From: Flavobacteriaceae bacterium CP2B
Lineage (GTDB): Bacteria > Bacteroidota > Bacteroidia > Flavobacteriales > Flavobacteriaceae
Direction of reading: 5' to 3'
Length of the DNA: 64,000 bases
Assembly (NCBI GenBank): GCA_001683825.1
Contig: LXTR01000063.1
Span: 62,001 to 126,000, forward strand
Below, in pieces: positions 1-10,396 of this stretch (position 1 is the stretch's first letter; each line of letters opens with the position of its first letter). The position numbers and the translations under genes are program-made. Below the pieces are notes generated by a model. The model saw only the letters and a list, made by a program, of their open reading frames with translations. It was not told the origin of the DNA and ran no database searches.

Positions 1-127
1 AGTGGTTAAACCTTTAGTTCTCTGTTGCTAATCTAAGAAGCCCTTTAAATGTGTATTGTGTAAAATGAAAGGTTTTAGTATTCTACCCGTTTCTGAGAGT
101 AAACATACCAAATCTGAAAGAATTTTG
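1..127. other. Left-edge stretch with no gene seen
   Basis: I see no coding region, RNA gene or clear terminator here. It lies downstream of the minus-strand LytTR gene that stops at 128. A short plus-strand reading frame begins here but runs antisense through that gene and has no family features. Confidence 0.5.
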
Positions 128-856
128 TCAATTAAGCGTGGTGATGGTGTTTTTGGAAAGGAGTTTTTTCAGGCTGTCGATGTTGTCCTTATAGGTCTTG
201 GAAAAAGGCAGCTGCATTTTACCGGTCTTCAGCGCGCAGATAGATTTCCCGTAGTTGATGCGGCTTACATAGTTGACATTGAGGATGTAGGACTGGTGTA
301 CCCTGACAAAATTGCAGGGCAACTTGTCCTCAAAGGATTTCAGGGTTTTGAAGGCGCTGATGGTACTGCCGTCCTTCATGATAAAATCCGTGGCATTGTT
401 GTCTGCCTTTAAATAGAGGATCTCATCGGTATCGAGGTACTGGAAGTCCTTGTAGGACTTCAGGCAGAGCGTATGCGAAGTCTCCCTGGGCAACTGCTTT
501 TTAAGCCTCAGGATGGTCTTGCGGATATCAAATTCATTGAAGGGGAGCAGCCAGTAATCAAAAAAGTTGTTTTTGATGGCTTCATAGGCGTAGTCCTTGC
601 TCCTGGAAAAGGCGATGACGACCGGAAGGTCTTTCATATACTGGTGCAGTTCCTTCACCATATGGAAATACTCGTATGCCCTGTCATTCAGGTTCACGAA
701 GACAATGTCGGGCAGGTGCTTGAGGATCGCATTGAGCCCATCCGAACTGTTTGTCGCTTCCCCGGCACAGACAAAGTCCCCGTATTCCTCCAAGTAATGC
801 TGTAATTGCAGGTTGGAGGCTGCGTCAGAATCGATGATGGTGTAACTATAATCCAT
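128..856 (-). CDS. LytTR-family regulator with degenerate receiver domain
   Basis: Predicted cytoplasmic DNA-binding regulator of 242 residues. The N-terminal half (about 1-115) has the fold pattern of a response-regulator receiver. The C-terminal half (about 135-240) is a LytTR DNA-binding domain, with the typical FVRVHQSYILNV segment. The usual phospho-acceptor motif (LDI/LDL) reads VNLN, so Asp is replaced by Asn, and the conserved Lys of the KPF motif is Leu (WLLPF). It is therefore probably not controlled by normal Asp phosphorylation. I chose the ATG at 856 because the protein then begins directly with the first receiver strand; an in-frame ATG at 877 would add seven residues. No histidine kinase lies next to it in the visible part. 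Family assignment is secure; target and signal are unknown. Confidence 0.85.
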   Translation of the reverse strand: MDYSYTIIDSDAASNLQLQHYLEEYGDFVCAGEATNSSDGLNAILKHLPDIVFVNLNDRAYEYFHMVKELHQYMKDLPVVIAFSRSKDYAYEAIKNNFFDYWLLPFNEFDIRKTILRLKKQLPRETSHTLCLKSYKDFQYLDTDEILYLKADNNATDFIMKDGSTISAFKTLKSFEDKLPCNFVRVHQSYILNVNYVSRINYGKSICALKTGKMQLPFSKTYKDNIDSLKKLLSKNTITTLN

Positions 857-999
857 ACCCAAAATACATGAGTACAAATTAGTGAACCTGAATGAAAAAG
901 GGCTATAGGTTTACCATAGAATATTTATGGTTTTCCTCCATAATTTGTTGAAAATGAGACATTATTGGTTGAAAAATCTTACAAAACAACCTGATTAGA

Positions 1000-2511
1000 T
1001 CAGGGAGATTCCGATGCCAGGTGTTGATAGGCTCCCATATCGGGTTCCGAAGTACGGTCGGTCCCAAGGAGGTCCAGGGGAAGTAAAAGGGCGGTATCCG
1101 GGTTTGCCAACCCAAGGACCTGGGAGGAGGGCCCAATCCTGAAATCCTGCCGGGCCGGGTTGATAAAACCGGGTGCCGCATTCAACAGGACCTGAATGAA
1201 TTTTTCCCCGTCCGTAAAGCCCGGACCGGGTCCGCCGCCTCCTTCATAACGGATCAGGCAATGGGAAAACAGGTAGGAGAGCCCACCTTCTTCGCCCAGG
1301 ATCCCGAGTTCCTGGGCGGCGTTTCCGGTGATGAGGCAGCTGGTAAAATCCGAGGCCTGGAAACCAGCCCCATCCGCCGTGTTATCAAGCAACAAGGTGG
1401 GCCCGGACCGGCCTCCTTCACTCCAGTAGTTGGCCAGGGTGCAGTGCCTGAAGGAATACCGGCCCCCGTTTTCACATAACAGGCTGGCAACACCCGCATT
1501 GCCCAATACCAGGTTTTCACCCAGGACATAGGTGTTTCGTGTCCACAGGTTCACCAGGGCGCTGTTGTATATGCGCGAATTCCGCATGTGCAGTACCGGG
1601 GTGCCCGATCCCGGGTTCCCTTCCAGGAAGATGCCCCTGATGGCGTTTTTGATGGTCAGGTATTCTACGGCATGGCCGTTGCTCCCGGATGATAGCCACA
1701 AACCGTCCCATTGGCCCGGGGTGTCACTGTAAGCGGCTTCTAACCGGTCTCCTTCCATGACCACTTCCCGTTCCAGGGCCCCGGGGTCTTCACTCAGTTC
1801 CCCCGCCACGGTCAGGCGGGCCCCCGCATCCACAAAAAGCCCTGAACCCTGGTGGAAATACAGGCGGGCACCAGCCTGGATTTCCAGGGTTTTACCCTGG
1901 GCAACCCCTGCATAGCCGTAGATCACATACGGTTTTTCATCCGTTAAGACCAGCAAGCTGTCCGGCAGCTCAAAACCTGGCACTTCAAGGTCGTTCCCCT
2001 GGGCATCCTTTCCCAAAACCAGGGTTTCACGGCGCCCATCCGCCTGGCGGGCGGGATACAGGAAAACAGCGTCCCTTACCAGGGTTAGCAGGGGAACTTT
2101 TTGTTCCCTGGGGCCGCTGTCAAACAGGATGGCATCGGTATACAGGAAGGTGTTCTGGTTGAGGGGGCGGATATCAAAAGTGGTCTCTATGAAGATATAG
2201 AGGCTGTCGCCCGCCAGTAGGGGGACGTCCTCAAAGGAATTGCCCGCCCTGCCGTCTACGTTCAGTCGGTAACGGCTGCTATCGCCCCCTTCCAGCCCAA
2301 TTTGTGGGATCCGGATGTCCTGCCCCCCGCGGTTATAGACTTTGAGGGTGTAGGTCGCGCTGCCGATATTGCTGAAAACCGTGTCCAGGAAAACCGTGTC
2401 TTTAGAGAACTGCAATTGCCCTGTACCGGGGGCATAGTCGAAGTCCTTCCTGCAGGAAGCGGTCCACAGCAGTGCCAGGACCAGGCCGGAAATACACAGT
2501 AGGGGGCGCAT
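1000..2511 (-). CDS. Right-handed beta-helix lipoprotein
   Basis: Predicted surface or periplasmic lipoprotein of 503 residues, function unknown. It starts at the ATG at 2511, which gives a clean lipoprotein signal (LLWTASC, lipidated Cys about residue 20); the upstream extension of the frame is not signal-like and overlaps the thioesterase gene. An N-terminal Ig-like portion (about 25-150) precedes a region with short repeated strands typical of parallel beta-helix proteins (about 190-450). The C-terminus holds DMGAYQH, similar to the D-[IM]-G-A-[YF] ending of many parallel beta-helix proteins. It is the last gene of a three-gene minus-strand operon with the thioesterase 19 bases upstream. 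Similar lipoproteins are common in flavobacteria; no enzymatic residues can be named. Confidence 0.8.
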   Translation of the reverse strand: MRPLLCISGLVLALLWTASCRKDFDYAPGTGQLQFSKDTVFLDTVFSNIGSATYTLKVYNRGGQDIRIPQIGLEGGDSSRYRLNVDGRAGNSFEDVPLLAGDSLYIFIETTFDIRPLNQNTFLYTDAILFDSGPREQKVPLLTLVRDAVFLYPARQADGRRETLVLGKDAQGNDLEVPGFELPDSLLVLTDEKPYVIYGYAGVAQGKTLEIQAGARLYFHQGSGLFVDAGARLTVAGELSEDPGALEREVVMEGDRLEAAYSDTPGQWDGLWLSSGSNGHAVEYLTIKNAIRGIFLEGNPGSGTPVLHMRNSRIYNSALVNLWTRNTYVLGENLVLGNAGVASLLCENGGRYSFRHCTLANYWSEGGRSGPTLLLDNTADGAGFQASDFTSCLITGNAAQELGILGEEGGLSYLFSHCLIRYEGGGGPGPGFTDGEKFIQVLLNAAPGFINPARQDFRIGPSSQVLGLANPDTALLLPLDLLGTDRTSEPDMGAYQHLASESP

Positions 2512-2530
2512 AGCTTTGGTGGGGGTTAAT

Positions 2531-2944
2531 TTATGGTTCCGGCGGGCCGGTTTGGTGGATGAACAGGCGGCTGATGGATTCCGTGATACGCATGGGTCGT
2601 AGGGTGCCAGCATGGAGGAGGCACCAGGACGTCTTTGATCGGACCAGGAGGGCGCCGCTATCCGCATGGTGCATTTCTACCACCCTGGTGGAGAGGGCGC
2701 CCCTGGTTTCGGCGATATAGGTCTTGATATGGAGGGTATCGCCCAGGACCGCAGCGCCTTTGTAATCTATGTTGTGGTTTCGCACCACCCACACCACATT
2801 CTTTCGCAATTCCGGCGTCACCACACTGAGCCAATGCTCTTTGGAAATATCCTGAATCCATTGTACGTACCGCACATTGTTCACATGATCCAGGTCATCC
2901 AGGTCGTCTTCCTGAACCGTGATACTCTTGGAATAGGCCTCCAT
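2531..2944 (-). CDS. Hotdog-fold acyl-CoA thioesterase (4HBT family)
   Basis: Cytoplasmic protein of 137 residues, predicted to hydrolyse acyl-CoA thioesters; the substrate cannot be read from sequence. The region near residues 15-30 contains DDLDHVNNVRYVQW, the Asp-plus-HVNN pattern that marks the 4-hydroxybenzoyl-CoA thioesterase/YbgC-like family. Length fits the family. Its ATG overlaps the stop of the upstream glutamine-cyclotransferase-like gene by one base (TAATG on the minus strand), so translation is probably coupled. Confidence 0.85.
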   Translation of the reverse strand: MEAYSKSITVQEDDLDDLDHVNNVRYVQWIQDISKEHWLSVVTPELRKNVVWVVRNHNIDYKGAAVLGDTLHIKTYIAETRGALSTRVVEMHHADSGALLVRSKTSWCLLHAGTLRPMRITESISRLFIHQTGPPEP

Positions 2945-3981
2945 TATTCCCTGGGTTTAATCCGGACTTCGAACAACTTGTCCCAATACTTCCCGGTTAC
3001 AAAAAAAGTCTTCCTTCCGGGGTGGTAGGCCACCCCGTTGAGTACGTCCAACTGGCTGTGCTTTGTCACCCGGTCCTTTAACCCCCCAAAATTGACGACC
3101 CCTTCAATGGCCCCGCTCTCCGCATTGATGATCATCATGCTTTCCTTTTGCCAGACGTTGGCGTAGATCTTGCCATCTACGTATTCCAATTCATTGGCTT
3201 TGTTAAAGACCGAGGTATTGGTTACGGTTTGGATATACCCGATTTCATTCAGTTGCGCCGGGTCCAGTAACCAAATTTTCTCTGTCCCATCGCTTTTGTA
3301 AAGGGTGGTGCCATCATTGCACAGGCCCCAACCTTCTTTACTGGCCCCGTATGTAAAACTTTCAAGCCGCTCCATACTTTGCGGGTCGTAGATGAACCCC
3401 CTGCCATTCTGCCATGTAAGTTGGTAGAGTTTATCGCCCAGCAAACTGATCCCCTCCCCGAAATAGGTGTTTTCAAGATCGGTTTTCTGGAGGACGGTCC
3501 CGGTACGAAAATCTACCTTGCGGATGGATGAGGCCCCCTTTTTGCCGGTACTTTCGTAAAGGGTATCCCTGTAAAACTCCAGGCCCTGTGTAAAGGCTTC
3601 CCGGTCATGCGGGTATTCCTGCACGATCTCATAGGTATAGACCACCGGGGCGCTTGAAGCCAGAACCCTGATTTCTTTGGGCACCTCTACCGTAGTCCCC
3701 TCGTAGGCTACCCGGGCAATAAGGTTCTTGATGCCCAGCCTGTCGACATCCAGGGTAAGGGTGTTGCCTTCCCGGGGCAACTCCTTCCCGTCTATAAAAT
3801 AAGCGACCGAAGTGATGGCCTTATCCTTTTTGTTTTCCAGTGATACCCGTACCGGGGCATTTACGGGGAATTCATCCTGCTCCAACTGGATGCGAAAGAG
3901 CCGTGCCGGGTTGTTCTCGCCTCCACAGGCCATAAAAAAAAGGAGGATGTTGCTGCAGGCAAATAACTTGAGGGAGTTCAT
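2944..3981 (-). CDS. Glutamine cyclotransferase-like lipoprotein
   Basis: Exported lipoprotein of 345 residues with signal and lipobox (FFMAC, Cys about 19). After an Ig-like N-terminal part (about 25-110) the rest (about 115-340) matches the glutaminyl-peptide cyclotransferase family (five-bladed beta-propeller), with the family phrases AFTQGLEF, ESTGKKGASSIRK and YFGEGISLLGDKLYQLTW. The family enzyme turns N-terminal Gln into pyroglutamate and releases ammonia; the actual substrate here is unknown. It heads the operon with the thioesterase and the beta-helix lipoprotein. The extra N-terminal domain is common in Bacteroidota members. Confidence 0.85.
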   Translation of the reverse strand: MNSLKLFACSNILLFFMACGGENNPARLFRIQLEQDEFPVNAPVRVSLENKKDKAITSVAYFIDGKELPREGNTLTLDVDRLGIKNLIARVAYEGTTVEVPKEIRVLASSAPVVYTYEIVQEYPHDREAFTQGLEFYRDTLYESTGKKGASSIRKVDFRTGTVLQKTDLENTYFGEGISLLGDKLYQLTWQNGRGFIYDPQSMERLESFTYGASKEGWGLCNDGTTLYKSDGTEKIWLLDPAQLNEIGYIQTVTNTSVFNKANELEYVDGKIYANVWQKESMMIINAESGAIEGVVNFGGLKDRVTKHSQLDVLNGVAYHPGRKTFFVTGKYWDKLFEVRIKPRE

Positions 3982-4097
3982 GGGTTGTACTGTATTTGGT
4001 TCTGATTGGGCCCCTGTACCCCCTGCCTGGCCGGGTGGAAGTAAAGAACCGGGGCCCCTGTAGTTGCTATCCGGGCTAAATTAAGAATGTAAAATGA

Positions 4098-4126
4098 TTG
4101 CCCCAAATTTAAAAGGTTGTATATTT
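4098..4126 (+). promoter_or_regulatory. Promoter of the SRP RNA gene
   Basis: A Bacteroidota-type promoter: TTG at 4098-4100, a 19-base spacer and TATATTTG (TAnnTTTG) at 4120-4127. The RNA begins about six bases downstream at GGCAAG, which supports the placement of both. Confidence 0.75.
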
Positions 4127-4132
4127 GCACGT

Positions 4133-4226
4133 GGCAAGTCCTACACGACCAGCTCCTGCAGAATCCCCCAGGGTGGGAACGCAGCAAGGGTATGCGGTCG
4201 TAGCGGTGCGATGTAGGTAGCTTGCC
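4133..4226 (+). ncRNA. ffs: Small bacterial signal recognition particle RNA (4.5S type)
   Basis: About 94 nt RNA that binds Ffh to form the signal recognition particle, which targets ribosomes making membrane proteins. The ends pair (GGCAAG at 4133-4138 with CTTGCC at 4221-4226). The centre has the conserved domain IV hairpin with GGAA loop and the AGCA internal-loop strand (around 4171-4190, GGGTGGGAACGCAGCAAGGG). It lacks an Alu domain, as usual for the short form. A T-rich run follows directly (4228-4233) and may act as terminator. Confidence 0.92.
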
Positions 4227-4338
4227 ATTTTTTGTACCCGAAAGTCAGGGAATCCACTATTTCCTCGCTGCTGCTAATAGGGCAGCCCCACCCCCCTCGT
4301 CCTCTTGCATCCCCTTTTTGGGAATCTGGCTTTTCAGG

Positions 4339-4369
4339 TTGTAACGCCTCTCAATAATTCGTTTATTTG
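4339..4369 (+). promoter_or_regulatory. Possible promoter of the SDR gene
   Basis: TTG at 4339-4341, a 20-base gap and TTTATTTG at 4362-4369, one mismatch from TAnnTTTG. The ATG at 4376 lies seven bases after it, so the transcript would have almost no leader. Inferred from sequence only. Confidence 0.4.
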
Positions 4370-4375
4370 CAGCGT

Positions 4376-5185
4376 ATGGAAAACAGGGTGGTATTGATTA
4401 CGGGAGGATCCTCCGGGATTGGAAAGGCCATAGGCAGTTACCTGGCATCCAGGGGGTTCAAGGTTTACGGGACGACCCGGGACCCGGGCCGTTATCCCGG
4501 CTTTACGGATTTTACACTACTTCCGTTAGAAGTGCGCGACCCACAATCTATTGAAAAAGCCATTGCCACACTCCTGGGGCGCGAAGGCCGGCTCGACATC
4601 CTTATCAACAACGCGGGCATCGGCATCACCGGGCCGGTAGAGGAAACACCCCGGGAAGAAGTGCTTAAGGTGATGGAGACCAACCTGTTGGGGCCCGTTG
4701 AAATGATCAGGCAGGTTATGCCGGTGATGCGGGGGCAGGGCGGAGGCCTTGTCATCAACATAACGTCCATCGCAGGTGCTATGGGACTGCCTTTCCGGGG
4801 GTGGTATTCCGCTTCCAAGGGGGGGCTTGACCTACTGACCGAAAGCCTTCGGATGGAAGCATCCGGCAGTGGTATACGGCTTACCAGCCTGGCACCGGGC
4901 GACTTTGCCACCAATATAGCCGCAGGGCGCTACCATGCCCCGGTCCTGGAGGGCTCTCCCTACGAAGCTAGGTACCGGCAGTCGCTTACGCTGATGGATG
5001 AACACGTAGACCAGGGGCAGGACCCCATTCGGGTAGCGGAAAAGGTCTACGGCATTATCCGGTCCAAACAACCCAAAGTGCATTATACCGTGGGCAGTCC
5101 CATGCAACGTTTTTCGCTACTGCTCAAAAAGGTTTTGCCCGATAAACTCTATGAGAAGCTGTTGTTAAACCATTATAAATTGTAG
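4376..5185 (+). CDS. Short-chain dehydrogenase/reductase
   Basis: Cytoplasmic NAD(P)-dependent oxidoreductase of 269 residues, substrate unknown. It shows the classical SDR marks: nucleotide motif TGGSSGIG near residues 9-16, NNAG near 85, catalytic Ser in the NITSIAG segment and YSASK (Tyr-x-x-x-Lys) near 150. Length fits classical SDRs. The ATG at 4376 starts directly before the first beta strand; an in-frame TTG three codons upstream is less likely. It is followed by the small transaldolase gene, with the real start of that gene 70 bases downstream. Confidence 0.85.
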   Translation: MENRVVLITGGSSGIGKAIGSYLASRGFKVYGTTRDPGRYPGFTDFTLLPLEVRDPQSIEKAIATLLGREGRLDILINNAGIGITGPVEETPREEVLKVMETNLLGPVEMIRQVMPVMRGQGGGLVINITSIAGAMGLPFRGWYSASKGGLDLLTESLRMEASGSGIRLTSLAPGDFATNIAAGRYHAPVLEGSPYEARYRQSLTLMDEHVDQGQDPIRVAEKVYGIIRSKQPKVHYTVGSPMQRFSLLLKKVLPDKLYEKLLLNHYKL

Positions 5186-5255
5186 TTTTGTGAAGCCGGT
5201 TGACCCCGGGTTTATTTATACGAAGCTACGAGTACCTAATCTAACAAATCACCAT

Positions 5256-5909
5256 ATGAAATTCTTTATAGACACTGCAAACCTGGACCAGATTCGCGAA
5301 GCGGCCGCCCTTGGCGTCCTTGATGGCGTTACCACCAACCCTTCACTCATGGCCAAAGAGGGTATTACGGGCAGGAACAATATCCTGAAACACTATGTGG
5401 ATATCTGCAACCTTACCGATGGGGATGTTTCTGCCGAGGTCATTGCCACCGATTTCAAAAAGATTATTGCCGAAGGAGAGGAACTGGCCGATTTACACGA
5501 GCAGATTGTCGTGAAGGTACCGATGATCCGCGATGGGGTGAAGGCGTTGAAATATTTTTCCGACAAAGGGATCCGCACGAACTGTACCCTTGTTTTTTCT
5601 GCCGGGCAAGCGCTGCTCGCAGCCAAAGCCGGGGCCAGCTATGTGTCTCCGTTCATCGGCCGGCTGGACGACATTTCCACAGACGGGCTGAACCTTATTT
5701 CGGAGATCCGGCAGATTTACGACAATTACGAATTTGAGACCGAGATCCTGGCGGCTTCTATCCGGCATACCATGCATGTGATAGATTGCGCGAAGCTGGG
5801 GGCCGATGTAATGACCGGGCCGCTTTCGGCGATCATGGGGTTGCTTAACCACCCGCTCACCGATATCGGGCTTGAAAAATTCCTGGCGGACTACAAAAAG
5901 GGGAATTAA
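5256..5909 (+). CDS. Small transaldolase / fructose-6-phosphate aldolase family
   Basis: Cytoplasmic enzyme of 217 residues, matching the short single-domain transaldolase (TalC/Fsa) group of the pentose phosphate pathway. It begins MKFFIDTANLDQI and has GVTTNPSL (residues about 24-31) and VVKVPM with the Schiff-base lysine near 85, all hallmarks of the group. The ATG at 5256 matches the family start exactly; the longer upstream frame does not. Whether it acts as transaldolase (transfer of dihydroxyacetone from fructose-6-P to erythrose-4-P) or as aldolase cannot be decided by eye. Flavobacterial members are usually annotated as transaldolase. Confidence 0.9.
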   Translation: MKFFIDTANLDQIREAAALGVLDGVTTNPSLMAKEGITGRNNILKHYVDICNLTDGDVSAEVIATDFKKIIAEGEELADLHEQIVVKVPMIRDGVKALKYFSDKGIRTNCTLVFSAGQALLAAKAGASYVSPFIGRLDDISTDGLNLISEIRQIYDNYEFETEILAASIRHTMHVIDCAKLGADVMTGPLSAIMGLLNHPLTDIGLEKFLADYKKGN

Positions 5910-5953
5910 GGGCGGTACTGCCTGGCGGGGCGCTTTGCTATCCAATAACCTTT

Positions 5954-5972
5954 GCGGGGGCTACCACCCCGC
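5954..5972. terminator. Hairpin between convergent genes
   Basis: GCGGGG at 5954-5959 pairs with CCCCGC at 5967-5972. It sits between the transaldolase stop (5909) and the stop of the minus-strand TlpA-like gene (5991). There is no good U-tract, so its role as a terminator is uncertain. Confidence 0.3.
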
Positions 5973-5990
5973 CTTAATAGCGTATGGGCC

Positions 5991-7373
5991 TCAGAAGGAG
6001 GCGTACAGGTTGGCGAAGGCATTCACAATAAGGGTGTCTTTAGTGATGATCGCCTTATTCATCGGGTAGAGTATCAGGGTGCTGGTAAGATGTTCGTAGT
6101 CATCGGAACGGAATTGGAGGTCCTTATCCAGGCCCTTGGATTCTATAAGTGCCTTCCATCGGGCCTCATCCGTATTAAAATTGATGCCCACAAAGGAGTA
6201 CTCCTTTTTTTCATCCGAAAGTTCGGCTACCCGATTCGCGATATTGTCAAAATGCCCTTTTTGAGTCCCCGACCAGAAGTAAAATACCACATTCCGGCCC
6301 TTGGCGATTTCTTTCAGGCCCACATTGCGACCGTCTACGGTTGTTAACTCGATATCCGGAAGGGGACGGTTGGGTTGGATATTCATGATCCCCTGGTAAA
6401 GGTTGTCTATTTCCTTGATATGCCGGTTGTTCCCGGATAGTTTGTGGAAGGTTTCGATGAATTCAATATTGTTGGCCTCCTTGTCCTGTACTTTCAGCAA
6501 ATAATCAATGGCCACGTGCCTGAAGACGTTATCGCGCAGGGCTTTTTCTGTAATAAGGCTGTCGATAAGCCCCAATTTATGCTTGTTGAAGTGCAGGTAG
6601 CTTTCCAGCCTTTGGTCATGTGAATCGCAGTCCTTCATGCATTGCATGTAGGTGAGGTTGCCCAGGTGGTAATTGATAAATTTGTAGTACGGCCTGAAAT
6701 AGGTAAGGTGCTTGTTGTTCATGTCCAGCTGCCCCCGGTAGGCGTAGAAACCGGAGGGGAGGTCCGGAACCTCCTCCATGCCCTTGCGCTTTTTATGGTA
6801 GAACGGGTATAGCTCCTTGTATATAAAGTAATTGTAATCAATGCTTGCCTGTGCGATCTCCCGGGCATTGTCCGACAGGCCATACTGGCTGTCCACTTCG
6901 AGGAGCAGGGACATTTTGTTTTCGCGCAGGGAGTCGATTTTACGGCTGAATTCTTCGGGATCATCTTCGTAAAACGCGTAGATGACAGACTCTTCTTCTT
7001 CGCTGGTAAGGAACATTTCCAGCAGGAAGTTATTCACGCCTTCCCCTTCCCCGGCAAAAACAAGCGATTCGTCAAAATCAGTAGTATTCAGGCGTATGAC
7101 CAGGCTATCCCCTTTTTCCAGGAATATATATTGCAGTTCCGGGGAATGCTTAAAGTTGTACAAGCCCTCATCGATGGTGTCCAGGAGGAAGACAAAGCGG
7201 TTATTGGCATCGAGTTTGGCCGAATCTATTTCTATATCATCCTTGTAAAGCACCACAAAATTGCTGGTTGGGTTGACAATTTCCCCGGCGAAATATACCT
7301 GAGGGGAACCCTTTTCCCTGGTGCTACAACTTATCGCGGATAGAAGCAGGAAGAAAAATAGAATTCTTATCAT
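5991..7373 (-). CDS. TlpA-like lipoprotein lacking the redox CxxC motif
   Basis: Predicted periplasm-facing lipoprotein of 460 residues. The ATG at 7373 gives a lipoprotein signal with SAISC (lipidated Cys about 16). A DUF4369-like N-terminal part and a long helical middle precede a C-terminal thioredoxin fold (about 330-460: PDIELTTVDGR, then VVFYFWSGTQKGH). At the place where TlpA/ResA proteins have WCxxC, this protein has SGTQKGH, so no disulfide chemistry is expected there. Family membership follows the overall order of parts; function is unknown. No close operon partner: transaldolase converges from the left and the ABC-F gene diverges to the right. Confidence 0.75.
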   Translation of the reverse strand: MIRILFFFLLLSAISCSTREKGSPQVYFAGEIVNPTSNFVVLYKDDIEIDSAKLDANNRFVFLLDTIDEGLYNFKHSPELQYIFLEKGDSLVIRLNTTDFDESLVFAGEGEGVNNFLLEMFLTSEEEESVIYAFYEDDPEEFSRKIDSLRENKMSLLLEVDSQYGLSDNAREIAQASIDYNYFIYKELYPFYHKKRKGMEEVPDLPSGFYAYRGQLDMNNKHLTYFRPYYKFINYHLGNLTYMQCMKDCDSHDQRLESYLHFNKHKLGLIDSLITEKALRDNVFRHVAIDYLLKVQDKEANNIEFIETFHKLSGNNRHIKEIDNLYQGIMNIQPNRPLPDIELTTVDGRNVGLKEIAKGRNVVFYFWSGTQKGHFDNIANRVAELSDEKKEYSFVGINFNTDEARWKALIESKGLDKDLQFRSDDYEHLTSTLILYPMNKAIITKDTLIVNAFANLYASF

Positions 7374-7498
7374 ACACAAATGATCCAGAGCAATTGGTAA
7401 CAAAACTAACAAAACACGGAGGTCAGCCCTGTTAATGACCCGTTAAATATTGCCCTGCCGGGCCATAAGCCCGATGATCAGATTGGTACTGCCGTTTA

Positions 7499-7529
7499 TT
7501 GGCACGGCCATTTAATTTTAGTAGTTTTG
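7499..7529 (+). promoter_or_regulatory. Promoter of the ABC-F gene
   Basis: TTG at 7499-7501, 20 bases, then TAGTTTTG (TAnnTTTG) at 7522-7529. The ATG is 21 bases further on. Confidence 0.65.
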
Positions 7530-7541
7530 CAAAAATTTTAA

Positions 7542-9179
<1,638 letters not shown>

Positions 9180-9206
9180 CCACCTCGGCACCCAAATCTT
9201 TACGTC

Positions 9207-10343
9207 ATGAATACCGAACGCCTGGCAGTTTTGCTACTGGGCCTGTTGCTGCTGGCTTGCAGCACGTCGGAAGACGGCCCCGCCAACCCCCCGCCTTTGG
9301 AAGAAGGCGTGGATACCCGTTACACCATCGTACTTTCTGAAGCCGGGTCAGTCACAGGGCAGGATTACACCGCCAATGGCCTCGACATCAACCCGGTGAA
9401 TGGAGCCACGCCCCTGGAAGCATTTGCCGAAGCCGCACTGAGCTTCAGAGACCAGGAGTCCTTTAGTTTCCTCCATACCCTCCCCGACTGCAGTGCGGAG
9501 ATCAACTTCTGGAAGACGGGGGAAACTGCGGTACAACTCAAATCGGTATTCCAGGAAGCGCCTGATTGCGAACGGCAGCTATTGGCCCTGGCCCATAACT
9601 CCCATACGGCCTTTGTCGCCTATAGCGAACCCGGTGAAGGCCCCAAGAATATCTATTACCGTATTCGTTCGGTCTCGCTGGACGACAGTCCCGCGGGCTT
9701 TGGCGAAACCAGCCTGGATTACCTGCCACTGCGGCTGATCAGTTCCGCCTCACGGATCTTTGTGCTCACATTTGACTTCGGAACGGGAAAGAATGCCCTG
9801 GAGGTCATTGACAGTGCAACCGGGCATACCCTGCATCAGATGGACCTGGGTACCGAGGTGCTGAGTATCTTAAAGAATCCCGACGGCAATATCCTGGTGA
9901 GCTATACCAGCAGGCACCTGGAGGTAGATGCCAATAGCCTGGAAACCATTAGCCGGGTGCAGTATACCTCAGGAAAAGAGCCGCGTTTCGGGGATGCGAT
10001 TGCCCCCTATTTTGATCCGAAGGGCAGGTTGTACTATGCAATGCCAACAAACCTGGAAAATTCTAACTATGACCATATCCCCGCGGTGTATGATTTTGCC
10101 AACCATACCGCCTACCTCTACTATTACGAAAACTTCCTCAGTGAAGAAACACGCTCCCTGTACAATATAGGAGATACCATGGCGGTGGGGTTCGACCACC
10201 ACAACGGGTATATCCTTATCGGCTACCGCAAGTCGGGCACAGGGGATAAAGGGGGGTTGCTGCGCATCAAACCCATCCCTGACCCCCGCTTGATCGATAA
10301 GACCGAACTCCACGGGCTTCCACTGCATATTGCGGTACAGTAG
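9207..10343 (+). CDS. Lipoprotein of unknown function, probable beta-propeller
   Basis: Predicted lipoprotein of 378 residues with a typical signal and lipobox (LLLLACS, Cys about 18) followed by a Ser/Pro-rich linker. The rest contains repeated strands with short phrases such as NPDGNILVSY and DPKGRLYYAM that resemble blades of a propeller. No catalytic residues can be named. It starts 27 bases after the ABC-F stop and might be read from the same transcript. The gene family is not recognised beyond this. Confidence 0.65.
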   Translation: MNTERLAVLLLGLLLLACSTSEDGPANPPPLEEGVDTRYTIVLSEAGSVTGQDYTANGLDINPVNGATPLEAFAEAALSFRDQESFSFLHTLPDCSAEINFWKTGETAVQLKSVFQEAPDCERQLLALAHNSHTAFVAYSEPGEGPKNIYYRIRSVSLDDSPAGFGETSLDYLPLRLISSASRIFVLTFDFGTGKNALEVIDSATGHTLHQMDLGTEVLSILKNPDGNILVSYTSRHLEVDANSLETISRVQYTSGKEPRFGDAIAPYFDPKGRLYYAMPTNLENSNYDHIPAVYDFANHTAYLYYYENFLSEETRSLYNIGDTMAVGFDHHNGYILIGYRKSGTGDKGGLLRIKPIPDPRLIDKTELHGLPLHIAVQ

Positions 10344-10396
10344 GAGGGGAGAGGGCCAGGGCGTGCACACGGCAGAGCAGGGCCGGTGGCCCGGGA

